Positions 27,519 to 36,016 of a stretch of DNA of 39,016 nucleotides are shown piece after piece. The translations under genes and the position numbers were made by a program. The stretch spans positions 1 to 39,016 of the forward strand of contig SCQT01000236.1 in assembly GCA_004322015.1 (NCBI GenBank), written 5' to 3'. Origin of the DNA: Chitinophagaceae bacterium. Lineage in GTDB: Bacteria > Bacteroidota > Bacteroidia > Chitinophagales > Chitinophagaceae. Within the stretch, counting starts at the first letter, position 1. Each line of letters begins with the position of its first letter. The notes beneath the pieces are model-generated. The model did not search any database. It was not told the DNA's origin and was given only the letters and a program-made list of their open reading frames with translations.

Positions 27519-28571
27519 TCAAACTACCTGTCCGCCACAACTGGATCCCGCGCCTGCTGTACAACCATAGCAATGTTGCCCAAGAATAATTTCACGATTA
27601 TTCAGTATTGTTTCGTTGAATTGCGAAATATGCTGATTGTTTTTACAACCCACCTTTAAATCCAGCATTTGATTAAAATCGCAATCATATAAATAACCAT
27701 CCCACCCGATGGAAATCGTATTACGGCACATGACTCCTTTCGCAGCGGCAGGATTGAATGCATTGACCAGCTTTTGCATATAATCCTCATAATTACCCGA
27801 TACCAATAAATAATCGAGATAACGATTAATCGGCATATTGGTAATCACGAACAATTTGTTGAACTGAATTCCAAAATGTTCCATCAATTCTTTTTTGAAT
27901 TCCTGCTCCAACGATTTTTGAGACGGCGGCAAAAAAGCGCCTGCCGGATTATATACGAGGTCCAGTTCCAGTCCGGTATCTTCTTTACCATAACCAGCCT
28001 CATTCAGCATCTGAATGGCCTGGATGGAGATATCAAATACACCATTGCCGCGTTGCCGGTCAGTTCTTTCTTTGTTATAAAATGGAAGAGAGGCAATCAC
28101 TTCAATATGATGTTCTTTATAAAACAGCGGCAGGTCATAATATTTTTTATTGGAAAGAATGATAGTCAGGTTACAGCGCACCATTATATGGCGATTGAGC
28201 TTTTTAATTTCTTCTACAAACCATCGAAAATTGGGGTTCATTTCAGGTGCACCGCCTGTTATATCCACTGTTGGAATATTTGTTTTTGCAAGCGCTTCGA
28301 GGCATTGTTGCATGGTTTCCTGCGTCATGATTTCTTTCCTGTCCGGTCCTGCATCCACATGGCAATGTTTGCAGGTTTGGTTACACATTTTCCCGATATT
28401 TACCTGGAATATGGCTATTCTTGTTGGTTTTAACGGATAAAGGCCAATTGATTCAAGCTTATCTTTGAATAATGGTAAATGCCGGTCATGATTTTCTTCC
28501 AGCGTTTCTAACTGATGAAGCGGGTTCGACAAAAAATGATGCCGGGCATGCAATGTTTGTGAAGATTTCAT
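27519..28571 (-). CDS. arsS: ArsS-like arsenosugar biosynthesis radical SAM protein
   Basis: Radical SAM enzyme that in characterised systems builds the 5'-deoxyadenosyl (ribosyl) arsenic product from methylated arsenite. The 4Fe-4S motif C63-x3-C67-x2-C70 appears in GKMCNQTCKHCHVDAGP; TVDITGGAPEMNP follows. The C-terminal DUF3641 region ends HCYGCTAGAGSSCGG, where Sec-containing relatives exist, but here all are ordinary Cys codons. ATG 28571 is chosen over an in-frame start at 28601 because a perfect TATATTTG promoter element lies between them, and MKSSQTLHARHHFL is a normal family start. No ArsM methyltransferase is found next to it. Confidence 0.85.
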   Translation of the reverse strand: MKSSQTLHARHHFLSNPLHQLETLEENHDRHLPLFKDKLESIGLYPLKPTRIAIFQVNIGKMCNQTCKHCHVDAGPDRKEIMTQETMQQCLEALAKTNIPTVDITGGAPEMNPNFRWFVEEIKKLNRHIMVRCNLTIILSNKKYYDLPLFYKEHHIEVIASLPFYNKERTDRQRGNGVFDISIQAIQMLNEAGYGKEDTGLELDLVYNPAGAFLPPSQKSLEQEFKKELMEHFGIQFNKLFVITNMPINRYLDYLLVSGNYEDYMQKLVNAFNPAAAKGVMCRNTISIGWDGYLYDCDFNQMLDLKVGCKNNQHISQFNETILNNREIILGQHCYGCTAGAGSSCGGQVV

Positions 28572-28578
28572 TGTTTTA

Positions 28579-28586
28579 CAAATATA
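28579..28586 (-). promoter_or_regulatory. TAnnTTTG promoter element immediately before arsS
   Basis: TATATTTG on the minus strand ends 7 nt before the ATG at 28571. Initiation at the usual distance would give a leaderless or nearly leaderless mRNA. It lies just downstream of the terminator hairpin of the preceding gene. Confidence 0.5.
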
Positions 28587-28590
28587 CCAT

Positions 28591-28633
28591 AAAAAGAACA
28601 ACGGGTTTGAAAACTATGTTCAACCCCCGTTGT
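28591..28633 (-). terminator. Terminator after the thioredoxin-like gene
   Basis: On the minus strand ACAACGGG...GGTTGAA pairs with TTCAAA...CCCGTTGT around a short loop (arms about 28620-28633 and 28598-28611), followed by TTCTTTTT. It lies about 45 nt after the stop codon at 28680 and just upstream of the arsS promoter. Confidence 0.75.
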
Positions 28634-28679
28634 AAATCCTGATCTTTTTCACATACCTTATTCCAATTTAATCATATCC

Positions 28680-29081
28680 TTACGCTTTAGATAATGCCTC
28701 TTTATAGGCTTTCATAATTTCTCTGTCTGATTGTGCTATACTAACTGTTGATAGCAATTTCTTGGTTCTTGCATCTATGAAATAAATTCTTCCGGTAGCG
28801 TCATTTTCTTCGGCAAATTGGGTAATACCCGCTTCTTTAAGCATTTCCATGGAAGAAGCTCTTGTTTGATCATTAGACAGATCATTAACTAACATTTTTA
28901 CTTCAGGGTTTTTCATTACCATAGGAGCAATTTTCTGCATGAAATGCATTCCATGATCCTGGCATACCGGACACCAGGAAGCTTTATTCATTAAAGCAAT
29001 TACCTTTACCTGTCTGCCCTGCGACAATCCGCTTGCCACTGTTCCCAATAAGAGAAGTGATGCAATCAATAACTTTTTCAT
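28680..29081 (-). CDS. Secreted thioredoxin-like protein
   Basis: Signal peptide (KKLLIASLLLLGTVASGLSQ), then a short thioredoxin-fold domain with the redox motif WCPVC (C37, C40) in NKASWCPVCQDHG and a C-terminal GRIYFIDARTKKLLSTVSI strand pair. The usual cis-Pro segment is not obvious. 133 residues, shorter than many extracytoplasmic thioredoxins. It is separated from arsS by a terminator and lies divergent from the Cys-rich small protein at 29285. A periplasmic disulfide or metal-related redox role is plausible; the partner is unknown. Confidence 0.75.
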   Translation of the reverse strand: MKKLLIASLLLLGTVASGLSQGRQVKVIALMNKASWCPVCQDHGMHFMQKIAPMVMKNPEVKMLVNDLSNDQTRASSMEMLKEAGITQFAEENDATGRIYFIDARTKKLLSTVSIAQSDREIMKAYKEALSKA

Positions 29082-29284
29082 TGTTTTTTGTTTTTAATGT
29101 GAACGATTAATATTTAAGAAATAGTCGGCTCACTTTATAAAACCTTACAACAGCCATCAATTTTTTGCTGCTCTTTTTTAATTTGTTGAACACTGAATGT
29201 CCATTGAGTTCTAATTAATTTTGATGTTCGATTTTTAATTCAACAAAGCTGTCATCTCTTTTGTATCTTTATGAAATTAAAACG

Positions 29285-29506
29285 ATGAAGACGCTGGATA
29301 ATGCCATAAAATATGAAACCGTAATTACCTGCCCTGTGTGCGGACACCAGAAGAAAGAGATGATGGAAGCCGATACCTGTCGCTATTTTTATCAATGCGA
29401 ACATTGTAAAACAGTTCTAAAGCCTAAACAGGGTGATTGCTGCGTATATTGCAGTTATGGAACGGTGAAATGTCCATCAAAACAATTCGAAGACTTCATT
29501 CCTTAG
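29285..29506 (+). CDS. Small Cys-rich GDCCxxCSYG protein
   Basis: 73 residues with nine Cys: C16/C19, C32, C38/C41, C52/C53, C56 and C63. The first four Cys in CxxC pairs look like a zinc ribbon. The C-terminal GDCCVYCSYGTVKCPSKQ is a recognisable conserved motif of a family found near metal-handling genes, with no established function known to me. ATG 29285 is preferred to the upstream TTG (29261), which would add eight unconserved residues. Cytoplasmic by sequence. Grouped with two further small genes and the RND operon on the same strand. Confidence 0.75.
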   Translation: MKTLDNAIKYETVITCPVCGHQKKEMMEADTCRYFYQCEHCKTVLKPKQGDCCVYCSYGTVKCPSKQFEDFIP

Positions 29507-29571
29507 AAATGTATTTCTAAATGCGTTGTAAGGTTTAGAGCATTTATACGACTAATCAGCAAATAAGTATC

Positions 29572-29763
29572 ATGAAATGGATAGTCAATCTTACCTTCAG
29601 GCAGATATTTTATCTGTTATCGGGTGCCGCGCTAATGGTATTTGCTATTATAGACCGGGATATTTTGGCAGGTGCTTTCAGTATTTTATTTCTGATACAG
29701 GGTATTTTTGATATTTGCATATTCGGCACCTGCCATATTCCGAAAAAATATGAACGTGCTTAA
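29572..29763 (+). CDS. Small two-helix membrane protein
   Basis: 63 residues: two hydrophobic segments (IFYLLSGAALMVFAII, about 12-27; LAGAFSILFLIQGIFDICIF, about 32-51) joined by a short polar turn, then CHIPKKY at the end. Cys49 and Cys54 lie at the membrane end of helix 2. It resembles the small DUF2892-like inner-membrane proteins, but the assignment is weak. It lies 65 nt after the Cys-rich gene and 41 nt before the next, so probably in the same transcript. Confidence 0.6.
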   Translation: MKWIVNLTFRQIFYLLSGAALMVFAIIDRDILAGAFSILFLIQGIFDICIFGTCHIPKKYERA

Positions 29764-29804
29764 ATGATTCTCTTAAAAGAGAAGAAGCAATTTTTTAACA
29801 GCAT

Positions 29805-30209
29805 GTGAGAAGAATAACAGCCGTCATATTGATTTTTGCTTTAGGTAATTTCATTTTTACCTATAAGACTCATTATTGTTTTTTCCCAAATGGGCAGCGA
29901 TTTCATGGCGATTGTGAACCGGATTATCATCATCAGATCAAAGAATATGCTGTTTTGGGAGAAACACCTCCTCCAGGCTATTTTCCTGAACCCTTTCACT
30001 GCAACGAATTTCAAAAAAATAATATCGTCTATAAGCAAACACTTCTACCCGTTCTCCCGCATATAGACTTTAATTTTTTTCCTTCTTCTGTTCTTTTTAG
30101 TTTTAGAACCATATTAGAAGAAGCAGCTTTTGATCCTCTTCCCACATTTTCCTGTCGCGGCGGTCCGCCATTGCCACCTAATGTCCTTCGTGGTCCCCCC
30201 CTAACTTAA
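29805..30209 (+). CDS. Small exported protein with HYC motif and RGPP tail
   Basis: Starts at GTG 29805 (an overlapping ATG at 29803 is followed at once by TGA). A hydrophobic N-terminus (ITAVILIFALGNFIFTY) resembles a signal or anchor, then THYCFFPNGQRFHGDCEPDY with several His and Cys, and a C-terminus ending RGGPPLPPNVLRGPPLT. The HYC start and the RGPP tail recall small Bacteroidota proteins encoded ahead of RND efflux operons, but I cannot name it with certainty. 134 residues. An RND operon begins 234 nt downstream. Confidence 0.55.
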   Translation: MRRITAVILIFALGNFIFTYKTHYCFFPNGQRFHGDCEPDYHHQIKEYAVLGETPPPGYFPEPFHCNEFQKNNIVYKQTLLPVLPHIDFNFFPSSVLFSFRTILEEAAFDPLPTFSCRGGPPLPPNVLRGPPLT

Positions 30210-30378
30210 TTTCTTTACTTTGAAGAAAAAGGATACTGTTTTGTCTTGTTGACAAGGCTGCATGGCTTTGTACTGCTTCGCTCAAATCACGAGCTGCCTG
30301 GCAGGTAGTAATGCCTTCATCTCTGTATCCTGGCACTATTCAATTAAATTAAAACATTCTCCTCAAAAGCGAAAAACT

Positions 30379-30397
30379 CACAAAGAAATACTTTGTG
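30379..30397. promoter_or_regulatory. Inverted repeat upstream of the RND operon
   Basis: CACAAAG-aaata-CTTTGTG, a perfect 7-5-7 inverted repeat, flanked by partly pairing A and T runs, 46 nt before the RND start codon. It could be a regulator operator or a weak hairpin terminator for the small genes upstream. The 30210-30378 stretch before it holds only short palindromes (TTGTC/GACAA at 30241-30255; CTGCCTGGCAG near 30294). Confidence 0.4.
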
Positions 30398-30443
30398 TTT
30401 TAAGTGGGGATAGTAGCATAATGGAGTTTAACTAAAAAAGATC

Positions 30444-33400
30444 ATGCTTAAACTTGCATTTAAAAATAAATATCTCATTATTGTTTTTGCTTTGCTGGTG
30501 GCGATCATCAGTATTGTAGCGATCAGCAAACTGCCTGTGGATATTCTGCCCACCTTTAAAACATCGGCCGTACAAGTGCTGACCCTTTACCCCGGCATGC
30601 CGGCAGAAGTAGTAGAAAAAGATATGACCAGCCGCATTGAACGGTGGACAGGACAGGCAGACGGCATTGCCCGCCAGGAATCGAAAAGCATTAACGGGGT
30701 CAGCATTGTGCGTGATTATTTTCGCCCTGGAATTGACCCGAACACAGCTTTGTCTCAAGTTACTTCGCTTGCCGAATCGGATTTGTATTATCAGCCACCA
30801 GGAACTATTCCACCCATGGTGATGCCATTTGATCCTACTGCTACCACTCCATTGGCTTTGCTTGCTGTAAGCAGCGATTCCATGAGTGGTAAACAACTGT
30901 ATGACATTGCATATTTCCAATTGCGCAATTTGCTTGGATCTGTACCCGGCATCATTGCACCTGCCGTGTTTGGTGGAAAATTGCGACGCATTTATATGTA
31001 TGTATATCCTGATAAGCTGCACGCCTATAATCTTTCCCAGACCGACGTGCTGAAAGCCGTTGAACAAAACAATACCATGATCCCGCTGGGGGAAGTGAAT
31101 ATTGGTAAGCTCAATTATAGTGTGGATGCCAATGGCATGTTACCTAAAGTAAGTGATTTTGATAACATTGTGATTAAAATAGACAAGAATGGCGCCCCTG
31201 TATATTTAAAAGACATTGGCTATGCCAAAGATGCCAGCGCTATTCAGACAAATATTGTGCACGTAAATGGTAAACGGCAGGTATATATCCCCATTTACAA
31301 ACGTCCGGGTGCCAACACCATTGCAGCGGTAAACGGAGTCAGGGATAAGCTGAAAGAGTTGAAAGAAAGGCTTCCTTCTTCTGTTAATCTGAACGTTATC
31401 CTTGATCAATCTACTTATGTGAAGAATTCCATTCGAGGGTTGTTGAGAGAGGGCATCATGGGTGTGATTCTGGTAGCATTGGCGTTGATCCTATTTCTGG
31501 GGAATTTCCGCTCGGCTTTTATTGTGGCATTGAGCATTCCGCTGTCGGTGATGTTTGCTTTTATTGGATTGTATTTCACGAATCAAAGCATCAACATGAT
31601 GACGCTGGGAGGTATTGCGCTGGCGATAGGATTACTGGTAGATGACAGCCTGGTGGTATTGGAAAATATTGATAAACATCTTAAACTGGGTAAACCGCCG
31701 CAACAGGCCGCTTTCGACGGAACAAAAGAAGTTGCCATGCCGGTGCTGGTTACTACTATTACCATTTGTATTGTATTTTTTCCCATCGTATTTCTAACCG
31801 GTATCGCGCAATATCTTTTCACGCCACTTGCTATCGTAGTGACCATTGCCATGATCGGTTCCCGCATTTTCTCCATGACTTTAGTGCCTATTGCGGCAGC
31901 AACTCTTTTCAAACAGTATTCTCATGAAGAAGAGTACAAAGGATTTTTAGGAAAATTTCAAAGAGGTTTTGCAAGGTTTACCGATCGTTATGCAGACTGG
32001 GTAGAACGATTATTGAAATACCGGATGGTCATTATAGCGGTTACTTCGATTTTATTCCTGGGGGCATTGTTCCTGTTGCGTCATACAGGTTCTGATCTCT
32101 TTCCCTCCATGGATGCAGGACAAATATCCATAGACGTTCGTTTAGAGCCGGGCACCCGCATAGAACGCACAGAAGCAGCAGTAACAAAGATTGAGCATTT
32201 TATCAAAGAAAAAATAGGAAATGATGTCAATATCATTGTTTCTAATATAGGTGTTTTGAGCGACTGGCCTGCTGCCTATACTCCCAATTCAGGTACACAG
32301 GATGCATTCATCAAGATCCAACTGAAGAAGGACCATTCACCGACCAAAGATTACGTAAACATGTTTCGTAAGGTACTGCCGGAGCAATTCCCCGGTGTAG
32401 AATTTGTGTTTAATACGGGCGGTATTGTTACACAGGCATTGAATGAAGGGCTTCCTTCACCCATAGATATACAGATCGTTGGGAACGACTTGCAAACAGC
32501 CCATCATATTGCAGCACAGATACGCGATTCTATTCGCAAAGTGAAAGGTGCCGTGGACGTCCGTATTCAACAGCGTTATAATCATCCCGAAATCAAAGTG
32601 GATATAGACCGGGTAAAAGCAGCGCAACTAGGACTGAATGCGGAAGATATTGTAAAAAATTCCGTGGCTGCGATGAATTCCACGACCAATTTCAAGCCTG
32701 CTTTCTGGATAGATGAGCATAATGGAAATCACTATTTCGTAGGGATTACTTATCCTGAATATAAGCTAAATGACCCTCAGGCGCTGGGTGATGTCAGTAT
32801 CACTTCATCAACTACGGGAAAATCAATATTGTTGCGTAATGTGGCAAGAATATCCATGGGATCATCACCTATCGAGATTAACCATCTTAACATCCAGCGC
32901 GTTACCGATGTGTACGCCAATGTATCCGGGCGAGATATTGGTTCCATAGCAAAAGATATCAATAAAAAGTTGGAATCCATTCGTAAAAACCTGCCTGAAG
33001 GATATTCAGTTAACTTCAGGGGTGAAGTACAAAACATGAAAGATTCTTTCCGCAATCTTTATATTGGATTAATTCTGGCAGTCATTATGGTATTTTTAGT
33101 CATTGTACCGTTGTTGCGTTCCTTTAAGCTGCCTTTGATCATCATTATGATCATACCGATGGGGCTTATCGGAGTAGCTGCCATGTTATTTTTTACTCAT
33201 ACCTATATCAATATTCAGTCCATTATGGGCATCATCATGATGGTGGGTATTTCAGTATCCTACAGCAACCTGCTGGTTGATAAAATGAACAACCTGCTCA
33301 AAGACGGCAAGTCGCTTCGGGAGGCAATTACAGAAGGAGTAGCTTACCGTATTCGTCCTATTGTCATGACTTCATTGGTAGCCGTCCTGGCATTATTGCC

Positions 33401-33554
33401 TATGGCTATCGGTTTTGAAACAGGTGGCGAAGCCAACATTCCCTTAGCCAGGTCTATCATCGGTGGGGTTATCGCCGCCATGTTATTGACCCTTCTTGTA
33501 GTTCCCATATTGTTCTATTTATTTAATCATAAAAAATCACAAGCTCATGTATAA
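30444..33554 (+). CDS. RND efflux transporter, inner-membrane pump subunit
   Basis: AcrB/HAE-type proton-driven pump of a tripartite efflux system. Features: first membrane helix (YLIIVFALLVAIISIVAI), the porter start with LPVDILPTFKTSAVQV, helix 4 with paired acids GLLVDDSLVVLENI (proton relay), a middle break with LLRHTGSDLFPSMDAGQI beginning the second half, and the second helix bundle (LILAVIMVFLVIVPLL; RIRPIVMTSLVAVLALLPMA). 1036 residues, normal. The DD pair favours a drug/organic type over a CzcA/CusA-type heavy-metal pump, although the neighbourhood is metal-flavoured. It overlaps the adaptor gene by 8 nt. Confidence 0.92.
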   Translation: MLKLAFKNKYLIIVFALLVAIISIVAISKLPVDILPTFKTSAVQVLTLYPGMPAEVVEKDMTSRIERWTGQADGIARQESKSINGVSIVRDYFRPGIDPNTALSQVTSLAESDLYYQPPGTIPPMVMPFDPTATTPLALLAVSSDSMSGKQLYDIAYFQLRNLLGSVPGIIAPAVFGGKLRRIYMYVYPDKLHAYNLSQTDVLKAVEQNNTMIPLGEVNIGKLNYSVDANGMLPKVSDFDNIVIKIDKNGAPVYLKDIGYAKDASAIQTNIVHVNGKRQVYIPIYKRPGANTIAAVNGVRDKLKELKERLPSSVNLNVILDQSTYVKNSIRGLLREGIMGVILVALALILFLGNFRSAFIVALSIPLSVMFAFIGLYFTNQSINMMTLGGIALAIGLLVDDSLVVLENIDKHLKLGKPPQQAAFDGTKEVAMPVLVTTITICIVFFPIVFLTGIAQYLFTPLAIVVTIAMIGSRIFSMTLVPIAAATLFKQYSHEEEYKGFLGKFQRGFARFTDRYADWVERLLKYRMVIIAVTSILFLGALFLLRHTGSDLFPSMDAGQISIDVRLEPGTRIERTEAAVTKIEHFIKEKIGNDVNIIVSNIGVLSDWPAAYTPNSGTQDAFIKIQLKKDHSPTKDYVNMFRKVLPEQFPGVEFVFNTGGIVTQALNEGLPSPIDIQIVGNDLQTAHHIAAQIRDSIRKVKGAVDVRIQQRYNHPEIKVDIDRVKAAQLGLNAEDIVKNSVAAMNSTTNFKPAFWIDEHNGNHYFVGITYPEYKLNDPQALGDVSITSSTTGKSILLRNVARISMGSSPIEINHLNIQRVTDVYANVSGRDIGSIAKDINKKLESIRKNLPEGYSVNFRGEVQNMKDSFRNLYIGLILAVIMVFLVIVPLLRSFKLPLIIIMIIPMGLIGVAAMLFFTHTYINIQSIMGIIMMVGISVSYSNLLVDKMNNLLKDGKSLREAITEGVAYRIRPIVMTSLVAVLALLPMAIGFETGGEANIPLARSIIGGVIAAMLLTLLVVPILFYLFNHKKSQAHV

Positions 33555-34623
33555 TTATAAAATAAAAATGATCCTGGGTATCCTGTTATTGTCAATTGGA
33601 TGTAAAACGCGAGATTCATTCAATGGAAATGGTAAAATTGCTGTGGACAGCACCACGTTGCCGGTGGTAATGGTTACTACACCCGTACATCACGATTTCA
33701 CCAATACTTTTGAGGTAGCAGGTAACGCATTGCCATATCAAGAGGTGAAAATATACGCCATGATTAACGGTTATGTACAAACGCTTCATGCCGATATTGG
33801 CAGTTTTGTTAAGCAGGGACAGTTACTTGCGGTACTTGACAACCCGGAGCTAAAAGCACAAATGCAAAAAATACAAGCCGGGCTGCAGGCGAAAGAAACC
33901 ATTTACAACCGCTTAAATAGTATTTATGCTAAAACGCCAGCGCTTACAACTATTGCAGATGTGCAGAATGCAAAAGCAGATTACAAAGCAGCATTGAGCC
34001 GCCTGAATATTTTGAAAACACAATTAGCATACCTGCAAGTAAGGGCGCCTTTCAATGGTGTCATCATCCAACGATATGTGGATAAAGGTGCTTTAGTACA
34101 AAACGGATTAGATAACGCAGGTACCACGCCTTTATTTGACCTGCAAGAAATAGATATTATCCGGGCAACAGTTGATGTACCAGAGTCCATTGCCCCACTG
34201 ATTCATAAGGGAACGAAAGTAGGTATCACCTTCGGTGAGCTTCCGGATGCTGTATATCCTGCAAGCGTTACCCGTGTAGCTTATGGAATGGATGAAAATA
34301 CAAAAACCATGACAGTTCAAGCTGACCTGAAAAATACAGATTACAGGATCCGTCCCGGGATGTATGCACAATTTCGTTTTCATCTGCAAGGTCATCCCAA
34401 TGTATTGTCGGTACCCAATGAAGCGCTGGGTTATCTTGAGGGGCAGCCTTATGTATATAAAGTGGTAAATGATACTGTACATCTTGTCAAGGTTCAGACC
34501 GGTTTGCATGATGCAGATTATACAGAAATCATGACAGGGGGACTGCACGACACGGATAAGATAATTATCCGGGGTAAGGATTTGGTGAATGACGGAGTCA
34601 GGGTGTTTGTGAAGAATAAATGA
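33547..34623 (+). CDS. RND periplasmic adaptor (membrane fusion) lipoprotein
   Basis: Links the RND pump to the outer-membrane channel. Lipobox LLSIGC puts a lipid on Cys19. Then come the HlyD/AcrA barrel-sandwich strands (VKIYAMINGYVQTLHADIGS, KQGQLLAVLDNPELKA), a helical hairpin (about 100-165), VRAPFNGVIIQRYVDKGALV as the second half of the lipoyl-like domain, and beta-barrel and membrane-proximal domains to the end. 358 residues. It starts 8 nt inside the pump gene, so translation is probably coupled. Confidence 0.92.
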   Translation: MYNYKIKMILGILLLSIGCKTRDSFNGNGKIAVDSTTLPVVMVTTPVHHDFTNTFEVAGNALPYQEVKIYAMINGYVQTLHADIGSFVKQGQLLAVLDNPELKAQMQKIQAGLQAKETIYNRLNSIYAKTPALTTIADVQNAKADYKAALSRLNILKTQLAYLQVRAPFNGVIIQRYVDKGALVQNGLDNAGTTPLFDLQEIDIIRATVDVPESIAPLIHKGTKVGITFGELPDAVYPASVTRVAYGMDENTKTMTVQADLKNTDYRIRPGMYAQFRFHLQGHPNVLSVPNEALGYLEGQPYVYKVVNDTVHLVKVQTGLHDADYTEIMTGGLHDTDKIIIRGKDLVNDGVRVFVKNK

Positions 34624-34672
34624 TTGGTAATAAAAAATAGAATTTAATTCCTCTGATTAAAAATAATTTATC

Positions 34673-35980
34673 ATGCATAAAAAGATCATCATTTTTTTGT
34701 TAGCAGCATTAGCAGGAAAGAGAAGTTATTCGCAAGATAGTTTAAATATGCCGGTGATGAAATTAACCCTCAGTGAAGTGATGCAGCTTGCCGGGGCGAA
34801 TAATCTCACCATCAAAGACTATCAGTTGAGAGAACAGGCAGCGCTGGCTGATTTAACTGTCGAAAAGTCGTGGTATTTGCCTACACTCTATGCGGGGGCT
34901 ACTGCGCATTACCTGAACGGCGCCGCCATGAATACAGACGGGAAAATATATCGCGATATTACGCAGCATAATTTCTGGGGCGGGCTTGGTGTCAGTGGTA
35001 TCTGGGATCCGGGAGAACATGTATTTAAAGTAAAAGCTGCACGGCTGGATACCACCGCAGCCCGTTTTCAAACCCAGGCAATCCGAAATCAAACGCTGCT
35101 TAAAGTCATCAGCGCTTATTTTGATCTTTGGGCAACGAAATTGAAAGAACAATCTCTTCAGCAGTTGATCCGGCAATCAGATACCCTGGTGCAGCAACTG
35201 CGTATCCAGGTGCAGGCAGGTCTTCGTTATCAATCTGAGCTCTTGTTAGCGGAAACCAATTACCAGCATTATCAGATCAATGATTTAAAACTAAAATCAC
35301 AGTTGTTACAAACATCTGCGTTGTTGGCAGAGTTATTGCATGCTCCCCAACCTGTACAGATTTTACCAGGCGACACCCTCATAATTCCCATTCGCCTTTT
35401 ATCCACTAATATGAACACAGACGCCTGGAGAAATGACTACCTTCGGCGACCTGAATATCGAAATATGCAAGCCATTTATAAATCTCTCCAAACTCAAAAG
35501 AAAACTGTTACAACCGGAACACTAATTCCCGGTGTTTATGCTGGTGTCAACGACGGTGCTTTCGGCCCCTTTATCACACCGCTGGAAAATACATACGGCT
35601 TGAATTTAGGTGTGATGTGGCAAATTCCGTTAAACCGGTTTTTTGGAAAAGGTGAATTAAAACAATACAATGCAGCGCAATCTTTACAACAAAATAAGAT
35701 GGCGCAATTTAAAGATCAGGTCGCACAAGAGATTGCCTCCACTATCGCTCAATTGCTATCAGCTCAACAATCCCTTACTTTAGCAAAAGAAGCTTTACAG
35801 ACATCGGCAGAAGGATTAAAACAAAGCATACAGCGGCAACAATTGCGTACTGCCAAACCCTTTGAAGTATTTCAGGCACAGCAGTTTTATCTGCAGGCAC
35901 AAAATGATTATGCTGATGCAACGGCTACTTATAACAAAGCGCAATATCAATTGTATGTAGCAGAAGGAAACGATTTATGA
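34673..35980 (+). CDS. TolC-family outer membrane efflux channel
   Basis: Third component of the tripartite pump. A signal peptide (IIIFLLAALAGKRSYSQ) precedes two TolC repeats: LTLSEVMQLAGANNLTIKDY...EKSWYLPTLYAGATAHYL, and in the second half GLNLGVMWQIPLNRFFGKGE followed by long coiled helices (about 340-420). 435 residues. It lies 49 nt after the adaptor gene. The N-terminal leader is Arg/Lys-containing in the middle (AGKRSYS), somewhat unusual but still cleavable. Confidence 0.9.
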   Translation: MHKKIIIFLLAALAGKRSYSQDSLNMPVMKLTLSEVMQLAGANNLTIKDYQLREQAALADLTVEKSWYLPTLYAGATAHYLNGAAMNTDGKIYRDITQHNFWGGLGVSGIWDPGEHVFKVKAARLDTTAARFQTQAIRNQTLLKVISAYFDLWATKLKEQSLQQLIRQSDTLVQQLRIQVQAGLRYQSELLLAETNYQHYQINDLKLKSQLLQTSALLAELLHAPQPVQILPGDTLIIPIRLLSTNMNTDAWRNDYLRRPEYRNMQAIYKSLQTQKKTVTTGTLIPGVYAGVNDGAFGPFITPLENTYGLNLGVMWQIPLNRFFGKGELKQYNAAQSLQQNKMAQFKDQVAQEIASTIAQLLSAQQSLTLAKEALQTSAEGLKQSIQRQQLRTAKPFEVFQAQQFYLQAQNDYADATATYNKAQYQLYVAEGNDL

Positions 35981-36016
35981 TAAGTCAGCCGTGGAGGCAG
36001 AGAATCACAAAAACAA

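Noticed and set aside
27876-28433. 185-residue plus-strand frame opposite arsS
   Set aside because: Antisense shadow: low-complexity aromatic-rich translation with no motif, fully inside a recognised gene.
30432-31067. 211-residue minus-strand frame opposite the RND pump
   Set aside because: Shadow of the pump gene; His/Gln-rich composition and no family pattern.
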